A stretch of DNA of 64,000 nucleotides from DASXTC01 sp036505635 (GCA_036505635.1 DASXTC010000009.1:6601-70600); one strand, 5' to 3'; positions 30,081 to 39,563 are shown, counted from the stretch's first letter. The notes: generated from the letters alone by a model not told the origin. Numbers and translations are program-made.

Positions 30081-31580
30081 ATGGCCGTGTCCTCGACCGT
30101 CCACAAGAACCTGATCGGAGGCGCCTGGGTCGGCTCGGCCACGGGCGCGTCCTTCGAGAATCGAAATCCCGCCGACACCGATGATCTCGTCGGGACCTTC
30201 CCGAAGTCCTCGCAGGAGGATGTCGATCGCGCCGTGGAGGCTGCGGGGAAGGCCTACGAGTCCTGGCGCCTGACGCCGGCGCCTCGCCGCGCGGAGATCG
30301 TCTTTCGAGCCGGGCAGATCCTGGCCCAGCGCAAGGAAGAGTACGCGCGGGAGATGACGCGCGAGATGGGGAAGGTGCTCAAGGAAACGCGCGGCGACGT
30401 GCAGGAGGCGATCGACACGGCCTTCTACGCCGCCGGGGAAGGGCGCAGGCTCTTCGGTCAAACGGTCCCCGCCGAGCTGCCTGACAAGTTCGCGATGTCG
30501 ATCCGCGTTCCCGTCGGGGTCTGCGGCATGATCACGCCGTGGAACTTCCCGATGGCCATCCCCTCGTGGAAGATCTTCCCGGCCATCGTCTGCGGCAATT
30601 CCATCGTGATCAAGCCGGCCACCGATACGCCATTGTCCGTCGTCAACTTCGCTCGTGCCCTCGAGGACGCCGGCCTGCCGCCAGGGGTGGTCAACGTCGT
30701 TTCGGGCACAGGCGGCTCCGTCGGCGCCCCGTTGCTCAAGCACGCGGGAATCCGCCTGATCTCCTTCACCGGCTCGACGGAGGTGGGCCAGCAGATCGCG
30801 GTGGAGTGCGCGCGGGGCTACAAGAAGTGCTCGCTCGAGATGGGCGGCAAGAATGCCATGATCCTCCTCGATGACGCGGATCTGGACCTCGCGGTGGAGG
30901 CCGCCCTGTGGGGAGCCTTCGGCACCACAGGACAGCGCTGCACCGCCACGAGCCGTGTGATCGCCGATCGGAGGGTGGTTGCCTCCTTCACCGAAAGAAT
31001 GGTTGCCCGGGCCAGGACGCTGAAGGTGGGGAGCGGTCTGGACGAAACGGTGGAGATGGGACCCTGCGTCAACGAGGCGCAGCTCCGGACGGTCGAGTCG
31101 TACGTCCAGATCGGAAGCAAGGACGGAGCTCGGCTGCTGACGGGGGGCAGCCGTCTGTCCGGGGGGGCCCACGGGAAGGGGTGGTTCTTCGAGCCGACGA
31201 TATTTGGCGAAGTCAAACCCGACATGAGGATCGCGCGCGAGGAGATCTTCGGGCCGGTCCTGTCGATCATCCCTGTCGACGGGATGGACGAGGCGATCCG
31301 TGTCGCCAACGCCGTCGAGTACGGGCTGTCGGGGGCGATCTTCACGAGGGACGTCAACAAGGCCTTCCGCGCGATGCGGGACGTCGAGGCCGGGATCCTC
31401 TACGTGAACTCTTCTACGATCGGCGCCGAGGTCCAGCTGCCCTTCGGCGGCGTCAAGAAGACCGGCAACGGGCATCGCGAGGCCGGCACCACGGTCCTCG
31501 ACATCTTCACGGAGTGGAAGTCGATCTACGTCGATTTCAGCGGGCGCCTGCAGAAGGCCCAGATCGACAGGGCCGACTGA
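30081..31580 (+). CDS. NAD(P)-dependent aldehyde dehydrogenase
   Basis: 499 residues of the ALDH superfamily, oxidising an aldehyde to its acid. Motifs: [12 protein letters not shown] (about 153-164), [12 protein letters not shown], catalytic Glu in LEMGGKN (about 257), and catalytic Cys in GTTGQRCTA (about 291). Overall pattern resembles the YcbD/alpha-ketoglutarate semialdehyde dehydrogenase branch, for example [20 protein letters not shown]. An ATG five codons upstream (30066) is also possible. Alanine dehydrogenase follows in the same direction, suggesting amino acid or related catabolism. The true substrate is unknown. Confidence 0.9.
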   Translation: MAVSSTVHKNLIGGAWVGSATGASFENRNPADTDDLVGTFPKSSQEDVDRAVEAAGKAYESWRLTPAPRRAEIVFRAGQILAQRKEEYAREMTREMGKVLKETRGDVQEAIDTAFYAAGEGRRLFGQTVPAELPDKFAMSIRVPVGVCGMITPWNFPMAIPSWKIFPAIVCGNSIVIKPATDTPLSVVNFARALEDAGLPPGVVNVVSGTGGSVGAPLLKHAGIRLISFTGSTEVGQQIAVECARGYKKCSLEMGGKNAMILLDDADLDLAVEAALWGAFGTTGQRCTATSRVIADRRVVASFTERMVARARTLKVGSGLDETVEMGPCVNEAQLRTVESYVQIGSKDGARLLTGGSRLSGGAHGKGWFFEPTIFGEVKPDMRIAREEIFGPVLSIIPVDGMDEAIRVANAVEYGLSGAIFTRDVNKAFRAMRDVEAGILYVNSSTIGAEVQLPFGGVKKTGNGHREAGTTVLDIFTEWKSIYVDFSGRLQKAQIDRAD

Positions 31581-31619
31581 GGCGTTCGGCCCGATGGCCG
31601 TGAGACGGTGGAGGCGGCG

Positions 31620-32732
31620 GTGATCGTCGGAGTCCCCAAGGAGATCAAGGACAACGAGAGCCGGATCAGCCTCGTGCCGGCTGGGGTGCGCGCGCTGGCC
31701 GAGGAGGGCCACACCGTCCTCGTCCAGCGTGGCGGCGGTCTCGGTAGCGGAATCACCGATGAGCAGTACGAGGAAGCGGGGGCGCGGCTGGTCGGCGTAG
31801 AGGAGGTCTTCGCCGGCGCCGACCTGATCGTCAAGGTCAAGGAGCCCCAGCCCGTCGAATACGCGCGCTTCCGGCCGGGGCAGATGCTCTTCACCTACCT
31901 CCATCTTGCGCCCCTGCCCGAGCTGACCCGGGCCCTGATGAAATCAGGCGTGACCGCGATCGCCTACGAGACCATGGCCGACGCCCACGGGTCGTTGCCG
32001 CTGCTGACCCCCATGAGCGAAGTGGCCGGCCGTATGGCGATCCTCGTGGGCGCTTTCTACCTCCAGCGGATCGCCGGCGGCCGCGGCATCCTTCTGCCCG
32101 GCGTGCCCGGGGTTCCGCCGGGCGACGTCGTGATCATCGGCGGCGGAGTGGTCGGCACGAACGCCGCAAAGGTGGCGATCGGGTTCGGGGCGCGGGTGCT
32201 GATCATCGAGGCCTCTGGACGGCGCATGCAGTACCTCGACGACATTTTCGGAGGGCGCGTGGTCACGCTCGCCTCCAACAGGACGCACATCGCCGAGGCC
32301 CTTCGCCGGGCCGACCTGTGCGTGGGGGCCGTGCTGGTTGCCGGGGCGCGCGCGCCTCACCTGGTTTCGCGCGACATGATCCGCAACATGAAGAAGGGCT
32401 CCGTGATCGTGGACGTGGCGGTCGATCAGGGAGGGTGTGTCGAGACCACGCGGGCCACGACGCACACGGATCCGGTCTACGAAGTGGACGGCGTGATCCA
32501 CTACTGCGTGGCCAACATGCCGGCGGCCTTTCCACGCACGTCCACCTTCGCGCTCACCAACGCGACGCTCCCGCACGTGCTGATGCTCGCGCGCCTGGGG
32601 CTGCGTGAGGCCGTCACGACGAGCTCCCTGCTCCGGCAGGGGGTCAACGTCCACAAGGGACATGTAGTCTATCGCGCCGTGGCGGAGGATCAGGGGCTTC
32701 CCTGCAAGGATCTGTCCGACCTCCTCCAGTGA
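31620..32732 (+). CDS. ald: Alanine dehydrogenase
   Basis: Interconverts L-alanine and pyruvate plus ammonia with NAD. From the GTG at 31620 (GGAGG five bases upstream) the product is 370 residues, the family length, starting [15 protein letters not shown]. Key features are substrate Lys in VKVKEP, catalytic His in [22 protein letters not shown], and the Rossmann [18 protein letters not shown] (about 174-191). The C-terminal [11 protein letters not shown] is typical. It lies 39 bases after the aldehyde dehydrogenase. Confidence 0.94.
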   Translation: MIVGVPKEIKDNESRISLVPAGVRALAEEGHTVLVQRGGGLGSGITDEQYEEAGARLVGVEEVFAGADLIVKVKEPQPVEYARFRPGQMLFTYLHLAPLPELTRALMKSGVTAIAYETMADAHGSLPLLTPMSEVAGRMAILVGAFYLQRIAGGRGILLPGVPGVPPGDVVIIGGGVVGTNAAKVAIGFGARVLIIEASGRRMQYLDDIFGGRVVTLASNRTHIAEALRRADLCVGAVLVAGARAPHLVSRDMIRNMKKGSVIVDVAVDQGGCVETTRATTHTDPVYEVDGVIHYCVANMPAAFPRTSTFALTNATLPHVLMLARLGLREAVTTSSLLRQGVNVHKGHVVYRAVAEDQGLPCKDLSDLLQ

Positions 32733-32809
32733 CGGCCGCCTTCCGGCCGTCCCGGCCTTTCGGCGAGCTCGGACAGAGGACGGACGCCCCTTGACGCGGG
32801 GGATTTGCC

Positions 32810-33256
32810 ATGGGCGACGCTGCACCGGCCGCGAGCTACTCCTGGTTCGACCACACCGCGGACATCGGTCTCGAGGTCACCGCCCCCACACTGGAAGCCC
32901 TCTTCGAAACCGCCGCCACCGCCCTCTTCGATCTGCTCGTCGAGACCCCGGCCGCCGGCGGGGCATCCGGCGGCGAGAAACGGGAGATACGGGCCGCCGC
33001 GGGGAGCGGCGCCGAGCTGCTGGTCAGGTGGCTCTCGGAGCTTCTCTACCTGCACGACGCCGAGGGGCTGGTGTTGCGCGGTTTCGAGATCGTGGAGCTG
33101 CGGGAGGACCGCGTCACCGGGCGCGCGGTTTCGGAGCGATACGATCCGGTGCGGCATCGTCCCCGGACCCAGATCAAGGCGGTCACCTATCACCAGCTCC
33201 TCCTGCAGCGTCAGGAAGGTGAAGGCTGGAAGGCCCGTCTCGTCTTCGATGTCTGA
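32810..33256 (+). CDS. Archease (RtcB activator)
   Basis: 148 residues. The N-terminal SWFDHTADIGLEV with Asp14 and Asp18, LVRWLSELLYLHDAEG, and the C-terminal IKAVTYHQLLLQ and VFDV are the archease signature. Archease helps the RNA ligase RtcB guanylylate and turn over, and rtcB is encoded 54 bases downstream. The 77-base gap before it contains only a lone TTGACG. Confidence 0.9.
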   Translation: MGDAAPAASYSWFDHTADIGLEVTAPTLEALFETAATALFDLLVETPAAGGASGGEKREIRAAAGSGAELLVRWLSELLYLHDAEGLVLRGFEIVELREDRVTGRAVSERYDPVRHRPRTQIKAVTYHQLLLQRQEGEGWKARLVFDV

Positions 33257-33310
33257 GGGCCTGCCGGAGCCCGGGAGCCGCCGGGCCCGAGCGGGGAGAG
33301 GGTGAACGCC

Positions 33311-34747
33311 ATGGAGCTCGTGAGGCTGGATGAGCACCGCTGGGAGATCCCCCGGCGCGGCTCGATGAGAGTGCCCGGCCGGATCTACGCGAACGAGCGG
33401 ATGATCGGAGCCATGCGGGAGGACCAGGCCCTCCAGCAGGTGGCCAACGTGGCCGCCCTGCCGGGCATCGTGAACTACTCGATCGCGATGCCCGACATGC
33501 ATTGGGGCTACGGTTTCCCCATCGGGGGGGTGGCCGCGTTCGACATGGAGAGCGGTGTCATCTCGCCCGGCGGTGTCGGCTACGACATCAATTGCGGCGT
33601 GAGGCTGCTTCGTTCCTCGCTGAAGGTCGAGCAGGTCTCACACAGGATGACGGATCTGGTGAATGCGCTCTTCCGCAACATCCCTTCGGGGGTCGGTTCC
33701 GCCCGGCGCGACATCAAGCTCTCCCACGATGAGGTCCGGCGCGTCCTTGAAGCGGGGGCCGCGTGGGCGGTGCGGAGCGGGTTCGGCCGGCCGGAGGACC
33801 TCGAGCACGTCGAGGCGGGGGGGCGCATCCCGGGGCCCGACACCGACGCCGTGAGCGACAGGGCGCTCGAGCGGGGACGTGCGCAGCTCGGCACGCTCGG
33901 CTCGGGAAACCACTTCGGCGAGATCCAGCGTGTGGCGGAGATCCACGATGAGCAGGCGGCGTCGGCGCTGGGTCTCTTCGAGGGGCAGGTCGCCGTCACC
34001 CTGCACAGCGGGTCGCGCGGCCTGGGGTATCAGGTCTGCGACGATTACCTCCAGGTGATGCTGGAAGCCGCGCGAAGGTACGGCATCGAGCTCGCCGACC
34101 GCCAGCTCTGCTGCGCGCCGCTCGGTTCGCCCGAGGCGAAACGATACATGGGCGCGATGGCGGCGGCGGCCAACTTCGCGTTCGCAAACAGGCAGATGAT
34201 GACTCACTGGGTGAGACAGACATTCGAGAGCGTTCTCGGCATGGGGCCGGCGGAGCTCGGGCTCGATGTGGTCTACGATGTCTGCCACAACATCGCCAAG
34301 GTCGAGACCCACGTGGTCGGCGGCGTGGAGAAAAAGCTCTGCGTGCACCGGAAGGGGGCGACTCGCGCGTTTCCCCCCGGCCACCCGGAGACCCCGGCCG
34401 CGTACCGGTCGGTCGGCCAGCCGGTCCTGATCCCCGGCGACATGGGGCGATACTCGTATGTCCTGGTGGGAACTATGGGAGCCTTCCGCGAGACGTTCGG
34501 CAGCACCTGCCACGGCGCCGGCCGTCGCATGAGCCGCTCCGCCGCCGCCCGAGGCGCCAGGGGGCGACCCATTCTCCGGGAGCTGGCCGACCGCGGGATC
34601 ATCGTCCGCTCCGAAAGTCGGGCGACGCTCCTTGAGGAGATCCCCGAGGCGTACAAGGATGTGGCCGAGGTTGTGGACGTCGTGCACGGGGCCGGGATCG
34701 CCAGGAAGGTGGCCAGGCTTGTCCCAATGGGCGTCATCAAGGGATAG
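33311..34747 (+). CDS. rtcB: tRNA-splicing/RNA repair ligase RtcB
   Basis: GTP- and Mn-dependent ligase joining 3'-phosphate or 2',3'-cyclic phosphate ends to 5'-OH RNA ends. 478 residues from the ATG with GGGGAGAG ten bases upstream. The metal site includes Cys95 in GYDINCGVRLLRS, SGNHFGEIQ, LHSGSRGLGYQ, and the guanylylated His in CHGAGRRMSRS (about 398). All expected residues are present. Pairing with archease supports an active repair ligase. No RtcA cyclase or RtcR regulator is in the window. Confidence 0.95.
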   Translation: MELVRLDEHRWEIPRRGSMRVPGRIYANERMIGAMREDQALQQVANVAALPGIVNYSIAMPDMHWGYGFPIGGVAAFDMESGVISPGGVGYDINCGVRLLRSSLKVEQVSHRMTDLVNALFRNIPSGVGSARRDIKLSHDEVRRVLEAGAAWAVRSGFGRPEDLEHVEAGGRIPGPDTDAVSDRALERGRAQLGTLGSGNHFGEIQRVAEIHDEQAASALGLFEGQVAVTLHSGSRGLGYQVCDDYLQVMLEAARRYGIELADRQLCCAPLGSPEAKRYMGAMAAAANFAFANRQMMTHWVRQTFESVLGMGPAELGLDVVYDVCHNIAKVETHVVGGVEKKLCVHRKGATRAFPPGHPETPAAYRSVGQPVLIPGDMGRYSYVLVGTMGAFRETFGSTCHGAGRRMSRSAAARGARGRPILRELADRGIIVRSESRATLLEEIPEAYKDVAEVVDVVHGAGIARKVARLVPMGVIKG

Positions 34748-34758
34748 GAGCGTGCGTC

Positions 34759-35517
34759 ATGAACAGAAATGACGGGTGGAGCCGCTGGCGGGGATGGCCC
34801 GCGGCGTTGGTGCTGCTGGCGGTCTGCCTGCCGGCTGGGATCGGTCTGCTCCATGCGGATGCGGCTTCGGACGAACGTATCAAGCAGAGGATCAAGAACA
34901 AGCTCTCGGGGCAGGTCTCGCTCCATCTGGAGAGCCTCGAGCTGGATGTGAGGGACGGAGCTGTCCGGCTCGCCGGCAGTGTCGCGAGCGTCGGCGAGCG
35001 CGCGATCATCGAGAGACTCGTGGGAGGGCTGTCGGGCGTGACCGGCATCACCAACGATCTGTCGGTACGGCCGACCGGTCGTTCCGAGCAGGCGATCGCC
35101 GATGAGGTGAGGCGGCTTCTGGAGCGACGGGTGCGCTTCAAGAAGTCGCCGATCGATGTGACCGCCAGCGGCTCTGACGTCACGCTGGATGGCACGATCG
35201 AACGCGCCATCGATCGCCTCGACGCGGAAGTGATCGCGGGCGGTGTGACGGGTGTCACTCGGGTGATCAACAACCTGCAGGTCGTCCCGAGCGGTCAGAC
35301 CTCGCCGCAGACGATCCGCGAGAGGATTCTGAGCGCGCTGGGCAACCCGCTCACCTTTGGCGTCATCCGCGACCTGGAGGTCGTGGTGGATGGAGGAGCG
35401 GTCGAGCTCCGGGGGGTCGCCGTCCGCGATGCCGACCGCACGCAGGCCGAAAGGCTGGCGCTCGGTGTGAACGGGGTCATCAGCGTCAAGAACCTGATCA
35501 CGGTCGCTCGTCCCTGA
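34759..35517 (+). CDS. Exported protein with three BON domains
   Basis: 252 residues with a signal peptide (about 1-33, cut near HADA). Three BON repeats follow (about 35-100, 107-178, 180-250), each ending in a GVTGV or GVNGV turn followed by a short beta strand (ITNDLSV, VINNLQV, VKNLITV). BON domains are thought to bind membranes or envelope components, as in OsmY. It starts 11 bases after rtcB, so may be cotranscribed. Its link with RNA repair is unclear; shared stress induction is one possibility. Confidence 0.82.
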   Translation: MNRNDGWSRWRGWPAALVLLAVCLPAGIGLLHADAASDERIKQRIKNKLSGQVSLHLESLELDVRDGAVRLAGSVASVGERAIIERLVGGLSGVTGITNDLSVRPTGRSEQAIADEVRRLLERRVRFKKSPIDVTASGSDVTLDGTIERAIDRLDAEVIAGGVTGVTRVINNLQVVPSGQTSPQTIRERILSALGNPLTFGVIRDLEVVVDGGAVELRGVAVRDADRTQAERLALGVNGVISVKNLITVARP

Positions 35518-35588
35518 CCCTGGGAGCCGGAATCGTGTCCGGGCACCGGCCATGACCAGGGCCATCCTCTGGAGGCCCCCCCGAGTGG

Positions 35589-35722
35589 GGACAGCATCTG
35601 TCCGATTTCTGTGACAGGTGACCCCCCCTGAAGACCGCCGCGGAGGCGCCGGCCTCCCCGCTGCGCTCCTTGCGCCCTGTCATGGCTTAACCTATTTGAT
35701 ACCAATAGATAGCTGTCACAGC
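35589..35722. promoter_or_regulatory. Palindrome cluster upstream of the sigma-54-type promoter
   Basis: Three palindromes share the half-site CTGT/ACAG: GGACAG-CAT-CTGTCC (35589-35603), CTGTGACAG (35609-35617) and GCTGTCACAGC (35712-35722). Between them lie a GGAGGC/GCCTCC hairpin (35642-35657), perhaps the end of the BON transcript, and an A+T-rich stretch with CTATT/AATAG (35692-35708). The distances to the predicted start site (about 80 to 210 bases) suit enhancer sites for a sigma-54 activator. The first two may instead belong to a dispersed repeat. Confidence 0.45.
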
Positions 35723-35773
35723 AACCTCCGCCCTCACGCCACCTCCGGGGATGCCTGCCCCCTCTCCTCGCCA

Positions 35774-35789
35774 TGGCACCCCACTTGCT
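35774..35789 (+). promoter_or_regulatory. Sigma-54 (RpoN)-type promoter of the sigma factor gene
   Basis: TGGCAC, five bases, then TTGCT. The GG at 35775-35776 (-24) and GC at 35787-35788 (-12) have the exact spacing of the consensus TGGCACG-N4-TTGCW, with C in place of the last G of the first block. Transcription would start near 35800, about 97 bases before the sigma gene. No convincing sigma-70 promoter was seen in the same 379-base gap. Confidence 0.6.
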
Positions 35790-35896
35790 TTCCTTACGTG
35801 CCGAGCAGCGTTCATCCGGTTCTTCCGGACCCTGACACGGACGGTGGAAGTAGCCGGTCAATCTCAACTCCGGCACAGGAAGAGAGGCTCTCAGTG

Positions 35897-37030
35897 ATGC
35901 GTGACGACGAACTCTTGACTTCGGGGGAGGTTTACGCGGAGTCAGCCGAATCCGCCGTATTCGAGACGGGCGTCGGCGAGGACCCCGCCGAGCCCGCGGC
36001 GGCGACCCCTTCCGACGCCATGGAGGCCGGCACCGGTGGCGAGTCGCTGGAGCGATACCTGCGTGAGGTCTCCCGCTGGAGCCTCCTGTCGGCCGAGGCC
36101 GAACGCGACCTCGCGCGCCGCATCGCCCGGGGGGATCCACGCGCCCTCGAAGATCTCGTCAACCGCAATCTGCGTCTCGTCGTCTACTGGGCGAAGCGTT
36201 ACCGCTCCGGCGGCCTTCCGATCCAGGACCTGATTCAGGAGGGGAACATCGGGTTGATCCGGGCTGCTGAGAAGTTCGATCCAGGGAAGGGGACCCGGTT
36301 CTCGACCTACGCCTCGTGGTGGATCCGCCAGGCGCTCGCCCGCGCCATCTGCGACAAACAGGACCTGATCAGGATCCCGGTCCACATGCACCAGAAGCTG
36401 CGTCGCGTCGATCGCATGCTCGAAGGGGCCGGTGTGCTCACGTCGCCCGAGATGGACGTGGAGGCTTCGGTGGAGCACTCTGGAATCGTCTCCTTCAAGG
36501 AATGGGACGGAGCCCGCAGGCTCCAGCAGCCGATCTCGCTCGATCGGCGCCAGGATCCTTCTCGCGAGGGGCCCATCGAGGTGGAGGACTCCGAGGCGAT
36601 CAGCCCGATGCGGGTCGTCTACCAGCGAGAGATCAAGGAAAACGTCACGCGGATGCTCGAATCGCTGCCACCGCGACACAAGGCGGTCCTCGCCCTGAGG
36701 TATGGCCTGGACGGGGGCAAGGAACACACCCTCGAGGCGATCGGTTCGCGTCTGAGGATATCCCGCGAGCGGGTGCGCCAGATCCAGACCGAGGCGATCG
36801 AGAAGATCGCCGAGCTGAGCGGCCTGCCCAGGCCCCAGCCTCCCGTCACACGCGCCCGAGTCGAAGCGGTTCCTCGTTTGAAGCTGTCGGCGGTCCCTGC
36901 GGACGCCAGGCCGGCCCCGCGAGCGGCTCGTGGGGCGTCGAGGCGGAGGACGGCGGCTCATCGAATCCGTCGCACTGGAGTCCGCCGCATCGCGCCCCGG
37001 TCCCGGGCCGGCAAACGCCGCGCCGTCTGA
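35897..37030 (+). CDS. Sigma-70 family RNA polymerase sigma factor (RpoD/RpoS-like) with basic tail
   Basis: 377 residues. An acidic N-terminus (about 1-48) precedes region 1.2 (ESLERYLREVSRWSLLSAEAE). Region 2 has NRNLRLVVYWAKRYR, IQDLIQEGNIGLIRAAEKFDP and TRFSTYASWWIRQALARAI. Region 3 follows, then region 4.2 LEAIGSRLRISRERVRQIQTEA (about 284-305). No long region 1.1 insert, so this is a group 2 (alternative) type rather than the housekeeping factor. The last 59 residues are an arginine-rich extension not found in ordinary members. The gene sits behind a sigma-54-type promoter. Confidence 0.9.
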   Translation: MRDDELLTSGEVYAESAESAVFETGVGEDPAEPAAATPSDAMEAGTGGESLERYLREVSRWSLLSAEAERDLARRIARGDPRALEDLVNRNLRLVVYWAKRYRSGGLPIQDLIQEGNIGLIRAAEKFDPGKGTRFSTYASWWIRQALARAICDKQDLIRIPVHMHQKLRRVDRMLEGAGVLTSPEMDVEASVEHSGIVSFKEWDGARRLQQPISLDRRQDPSREGPIEVEDSEAISPMRVVYQREIKENVTRMLESLPPRHKAVLALRYGLDGGKEHTLEAIGSRLRISRERVRQIQTEAIEKIAELSGLPRPQPPVTRARVEAVPRLKLSAVPADARPAPRAARGASRRRTAAHRIRRTGVRRIAPRSRAGKRRAV

Positions 37031-37042
37031 ACGCGGTCCCCG

Positions 37043-37708
37043 CTATGGGGAGCTGATCAGGACGTCATCGATCCGTCCCGTGAAGCGCTCGCCGATGATC
37101 AGCGGCTCGGTGGAGGCGATCTTCGGGCCGGGCGCCAGCGTCGCGCGTCCGGCTTCCTTGCCGTCCACCATGAGCGCAAGTGCCGAGGAATCCGCCAGGA
37201 GCACGACCTCATGCCACTCGTTGAGAGAGATGGGCGACGAGCTGCGCACGCTGACGTTCTGCTGCCCGAGGCTGGCCTCCACCTTCAATCCCCGCAGGAG
37301 CAGGAGTCGGTAGGAGGCGCCGAACCCGCGCCCCTTCTCGACGATCCCGCCGTAATAGATCGGGTCCGCGGTGGGGTGAATCCAGGCCGAGATCCTGAAG
37401 GGGGGCGACGGGATGAGCTTGGGATCGTGCGGGATCACGACTCGCGTGGCCTGCGCCGGATCGGGTTTGAGATAGTTCTTGACGGACCAGTCCTCGAAGG
37501 AAAGCGCCTTGCCTGAGTGACCGTCCACCGCCACCGCGCGCTCGACCTTGGCCTGTGGCCCATCCGGCACGGAGTTGGCGCCGGCCTGGGCTCCATCGAA
37601 GGTCCAGCCGGAGAGGATCGCGGGTTCGGCGCCACCGAGTCCGATGGACGCGCACAGGAGCGCGGCTGCGATCGGCGGCGAAAGATTCGATCTCGCGCGG
37701 TTCCACAT
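37043..37708 (-). CDS. Secreted LamG-like jellyroll protein
   Basis: 221 residues with a signal peptide (about 1-27, cut near GLGGA). The rest resembles a concanavalin A-like LamG domain: GWTFDG, FRISAWIHPTADP, IVEKGRGFGASYRLLL, LNEWHEVVLLADSSALALMVDG and the terminal GRIDDVLISS. Such domains bind carbohydrate or mediate adhesion. It converges with the sigma gene and diverges from mutL. A TGC-TAGGAT extended -10 lies about 25 bases upstream. Function beyond the fold is unknown. Confidence 0.75.
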   Translation of the reverse strand: MWNRARSNLSPPIAAALLCASIGLGGAEPAILSGWTFDGAQAGANSVPDGPQAKVERAVAVDGHSGKALSFEDWSVKNYLKPDPAQATRVVIPHDPKLIPSPPFRISAWIHPTADPIYYGGIVEKGRGFGASYRLLLLRGLKVEASLGQQNVSVRSSSPISLNEWHEVVLLADSSALALMVDGKEAGRATLAPGPKIASTEPLIIGERFTGRIDDVLISSP

Positions 37709-37755
37709 GGGTCCTCTCCTCGTTCGAGTCGCGGGATCCTAGCACAGCGGTCGCG

Positions 37756-37784
37756 TTGACGCGCCTCGATCGCTCCGATAGCAT
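37756..37784 (+). promoter_or_regulatory. Predicted promoter of mutL
   Basis: TTGACG (37756-37761) and TAGCAT (37779-37784) are 17 bases apart. The start site would fall near 37791, leaving only about 12 bases of leader before the GTG start of mutL. Confidence 0.5.
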
Positions 37785-37802
37785 GGCCAGGAGGGATCGA
37801 TC

Positions 37803-39563
37803 GTGAGCCGCATCCGCGTTCTTCCGGACCATCTCGTCAACCAGATTGCCGCCGGCGAGGTCGTCGAGAGACCCGCCTCCGTGGTCAAGGAGCTCCTGGA
37901 GAACTCGATCGACGCGGGGGCCCTCGCGATCGCCGTGGAGGTCGAAGGCGGTGGGCGGCGGCGCATCCGCGTGACGGACGACGGGGAGGGGCTCGATCGC
38001 GACGACGCCCTCCTGGCCCTCGAGCGCCACGCCACCAGCAAGCTGGCCGTCGGGGATGAGCTGGCGCGGATCGAGACCCTCGGGTTCCGGGGCGAGGCGC
38101 TCCCCTCCATCGCCTCGGTCTCGCGTCTCACGCTGCAATCGTCGCGCGACGGCGGGACCGGCACGCGGGTGGAGACGGAGGCGGGCCGCCTGCGCGGCGT
38201 CACCGAAACGGCGCACCCGAGGGGCACCACCGTGGACGTGCGGGATCTTTTCTTCAACACTCCCGCGCGCGCCAAGTTTCTCAAGTCGACCGCGACCGAG
38301 CTCGGGCATATCTCCGACCTGCTGGCCGCCTGCTGTGTGTCGATCCCCCGGATCCGGGTGAGCCTCTCCCACGAGGGGCGGAACCTCCTGGACGTGCCGC
38401 CGACGGGCGACGAAGGAGACCGGCTCCTCCGGGCCTATGGCCCGCAATGGGGCGCCGCCATCCCTTTCCGGAAGACGCGCGGCCGGCTGACCGCGCGCGG
38501 CCTGATCCTCCCTCCTGCCGGATCGGTCTCGAGCCGGCGGCTCCAGCACTTCTACGTGAACGGGCGCCTCGTCAAGGACCGCCTGATCGGTCACGCGATC
38601 GCGTCGGCTTGCGAGAGGTTCTTCCCGAAGGACCGGCACGCCGCACTGTTCCTCTTCATCGAATGCCCGGCCGAAGCCGTCGACGTCAACGTGCATCCGG
38701 CCAAGTCCGAGGTGCGGTTCGCCGAGTCACGCTCCATACACGACCTGGTGGGGGACGCGGTCGCGGAGGCGCTGGCCGGTGCGATGCCGGTGACGGTGAT
38801 CACGGCCGACGCGCCGTCGCAGGGTGGCGAGATCGAAAAGGCCTCCGCCGCCGTCCACGAAGCGATGCTCGGCTACATGGCGGCCCATCCGGCGGGTCAA
38901 GGGCCGGAGCGGGAGCTCTGGCGGATGCAGGGCGCCGCCATGGCGGAGCGGCCGAAGGTCCTGCCGGGGATCGATGAAGGAGCGGTCCCCCTCGCCCACT
39001 ACCTCGAGAGCTATATCATCGCCGCCGACCTCGATGGGCTGCTGATCGTCGACCAGCATGCGGCCCACGAACGGATCCTGTTCGACCGGCTCATGTCCCG
39101 GCTCGATTCGGAGCCCGGCGCGAACGGGAGGCAGGCTCTCCTCTTTCCGATCACCGTGGAGGTCCCGCGGGGACTGATACCGCGGATAGGGGAGGCCGCA
39201 CTCGAGCTGGAGCGTCTTGGCTTTACCACGGAGGCGTTCGGGGAGACGACCCTCATCGTCCGCGAAGCTCCCTCCCTCGTGCCTCCCGGAGATCTCACGA
39301 GGCTCCTCTCCGACCTTCTCGATCAGATGGCAGCCGATTCCGAGGGAGAGGAGGGCGCGCGCCTGCCACGTCGCGAGAAGCTGGTGGCGACGGTGGCCTG
39401 TCACGCGGCCATCAAGGTCCGGATGCCGCTCACCGCCGACAAGATGAACTACCTGATCAAAGAGCTTTTCCGCACCTCCGCACCCCTCAAGTGTCCCCAC
39501 GGAAGACCCGCCGTCCTGCGCTTCTCCCGCGAAAGCATCGAGAAGGGCTTCGACCGTCGCTGA
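37803..39563 (+). CDS. mutL: DNA mismatch repair protein MutL
   Basis: 586 residues. The GHKL ATPase half (1-330) has IAAGEVVERPASVVKELLEN, DDGEGL, GFRGEALPSI and LFFNTPARAKFL. The C-terminal half (about 385-586) has the endonuclease-type metal motif DQHAAHERILFD near 417-428, ACHAAIK near 537 and CPHGRP near 564. This implies a nicking MutL, as in bacteria lacking MutH. The last residue of DQHAx2Ex4E is Asp instead of Glu. The start is GTG. mutS is not in the window. Confidence 0.94.
   Translation: MSRIRVLPDHLVNQIAAGEVVERPASVVKELLENSIDAGALAIAVEVEGGGRRRIRVTDDGEGLDRDDALLALERHATSKLAVGDELARIETLGFRGEALPSIASVSRLTLQSSRDGGTGTRVETEAGRLRGVTETAHPRGTTVDVRDLFFNTPARAKFLKSTATELGHISDLLAACCVSIPRIRVSLSHEGRNLLDVPPTGDEGDRLLRAYGPQWGAAIPFRKTRGRLTARGLILPPAGSVSSRRLQHFYVNGRLVKDRLIGHAIASACERFFPKDRHAALFLFIECPAEAVDVNVHPAKSEVRFAESRSIHDLVGDAVAEALAGAMPVTVITADAPSQGGEIEKASAAVHEAMLGYMAAHPAGQGPERELWRMQGAAMAERPKVLPGIDEGAVPLAHYLESYIIAADLDGLLIVDQHAAHERILFDRLMSRLDSEPGANGRQALLFPITVEVPRGLIPRIGEAALELERLGFTTEAFGETTLIVREAPSLVPPGDLTRLLSDLLDQMAADSEGEEGARLPRREKLVATVACHAAIKVRMPLTADKMNYLIKELFRTSAPLKCPHGRPAVLRFSRESIEKGFDRR

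Noticed and set aside
32791..32796. TTGACG before the archease gene as a -35 box
   Set aside because: A properly spaced -10 would fall inside the archease coding region, so it cannot drive that gene from its own start.
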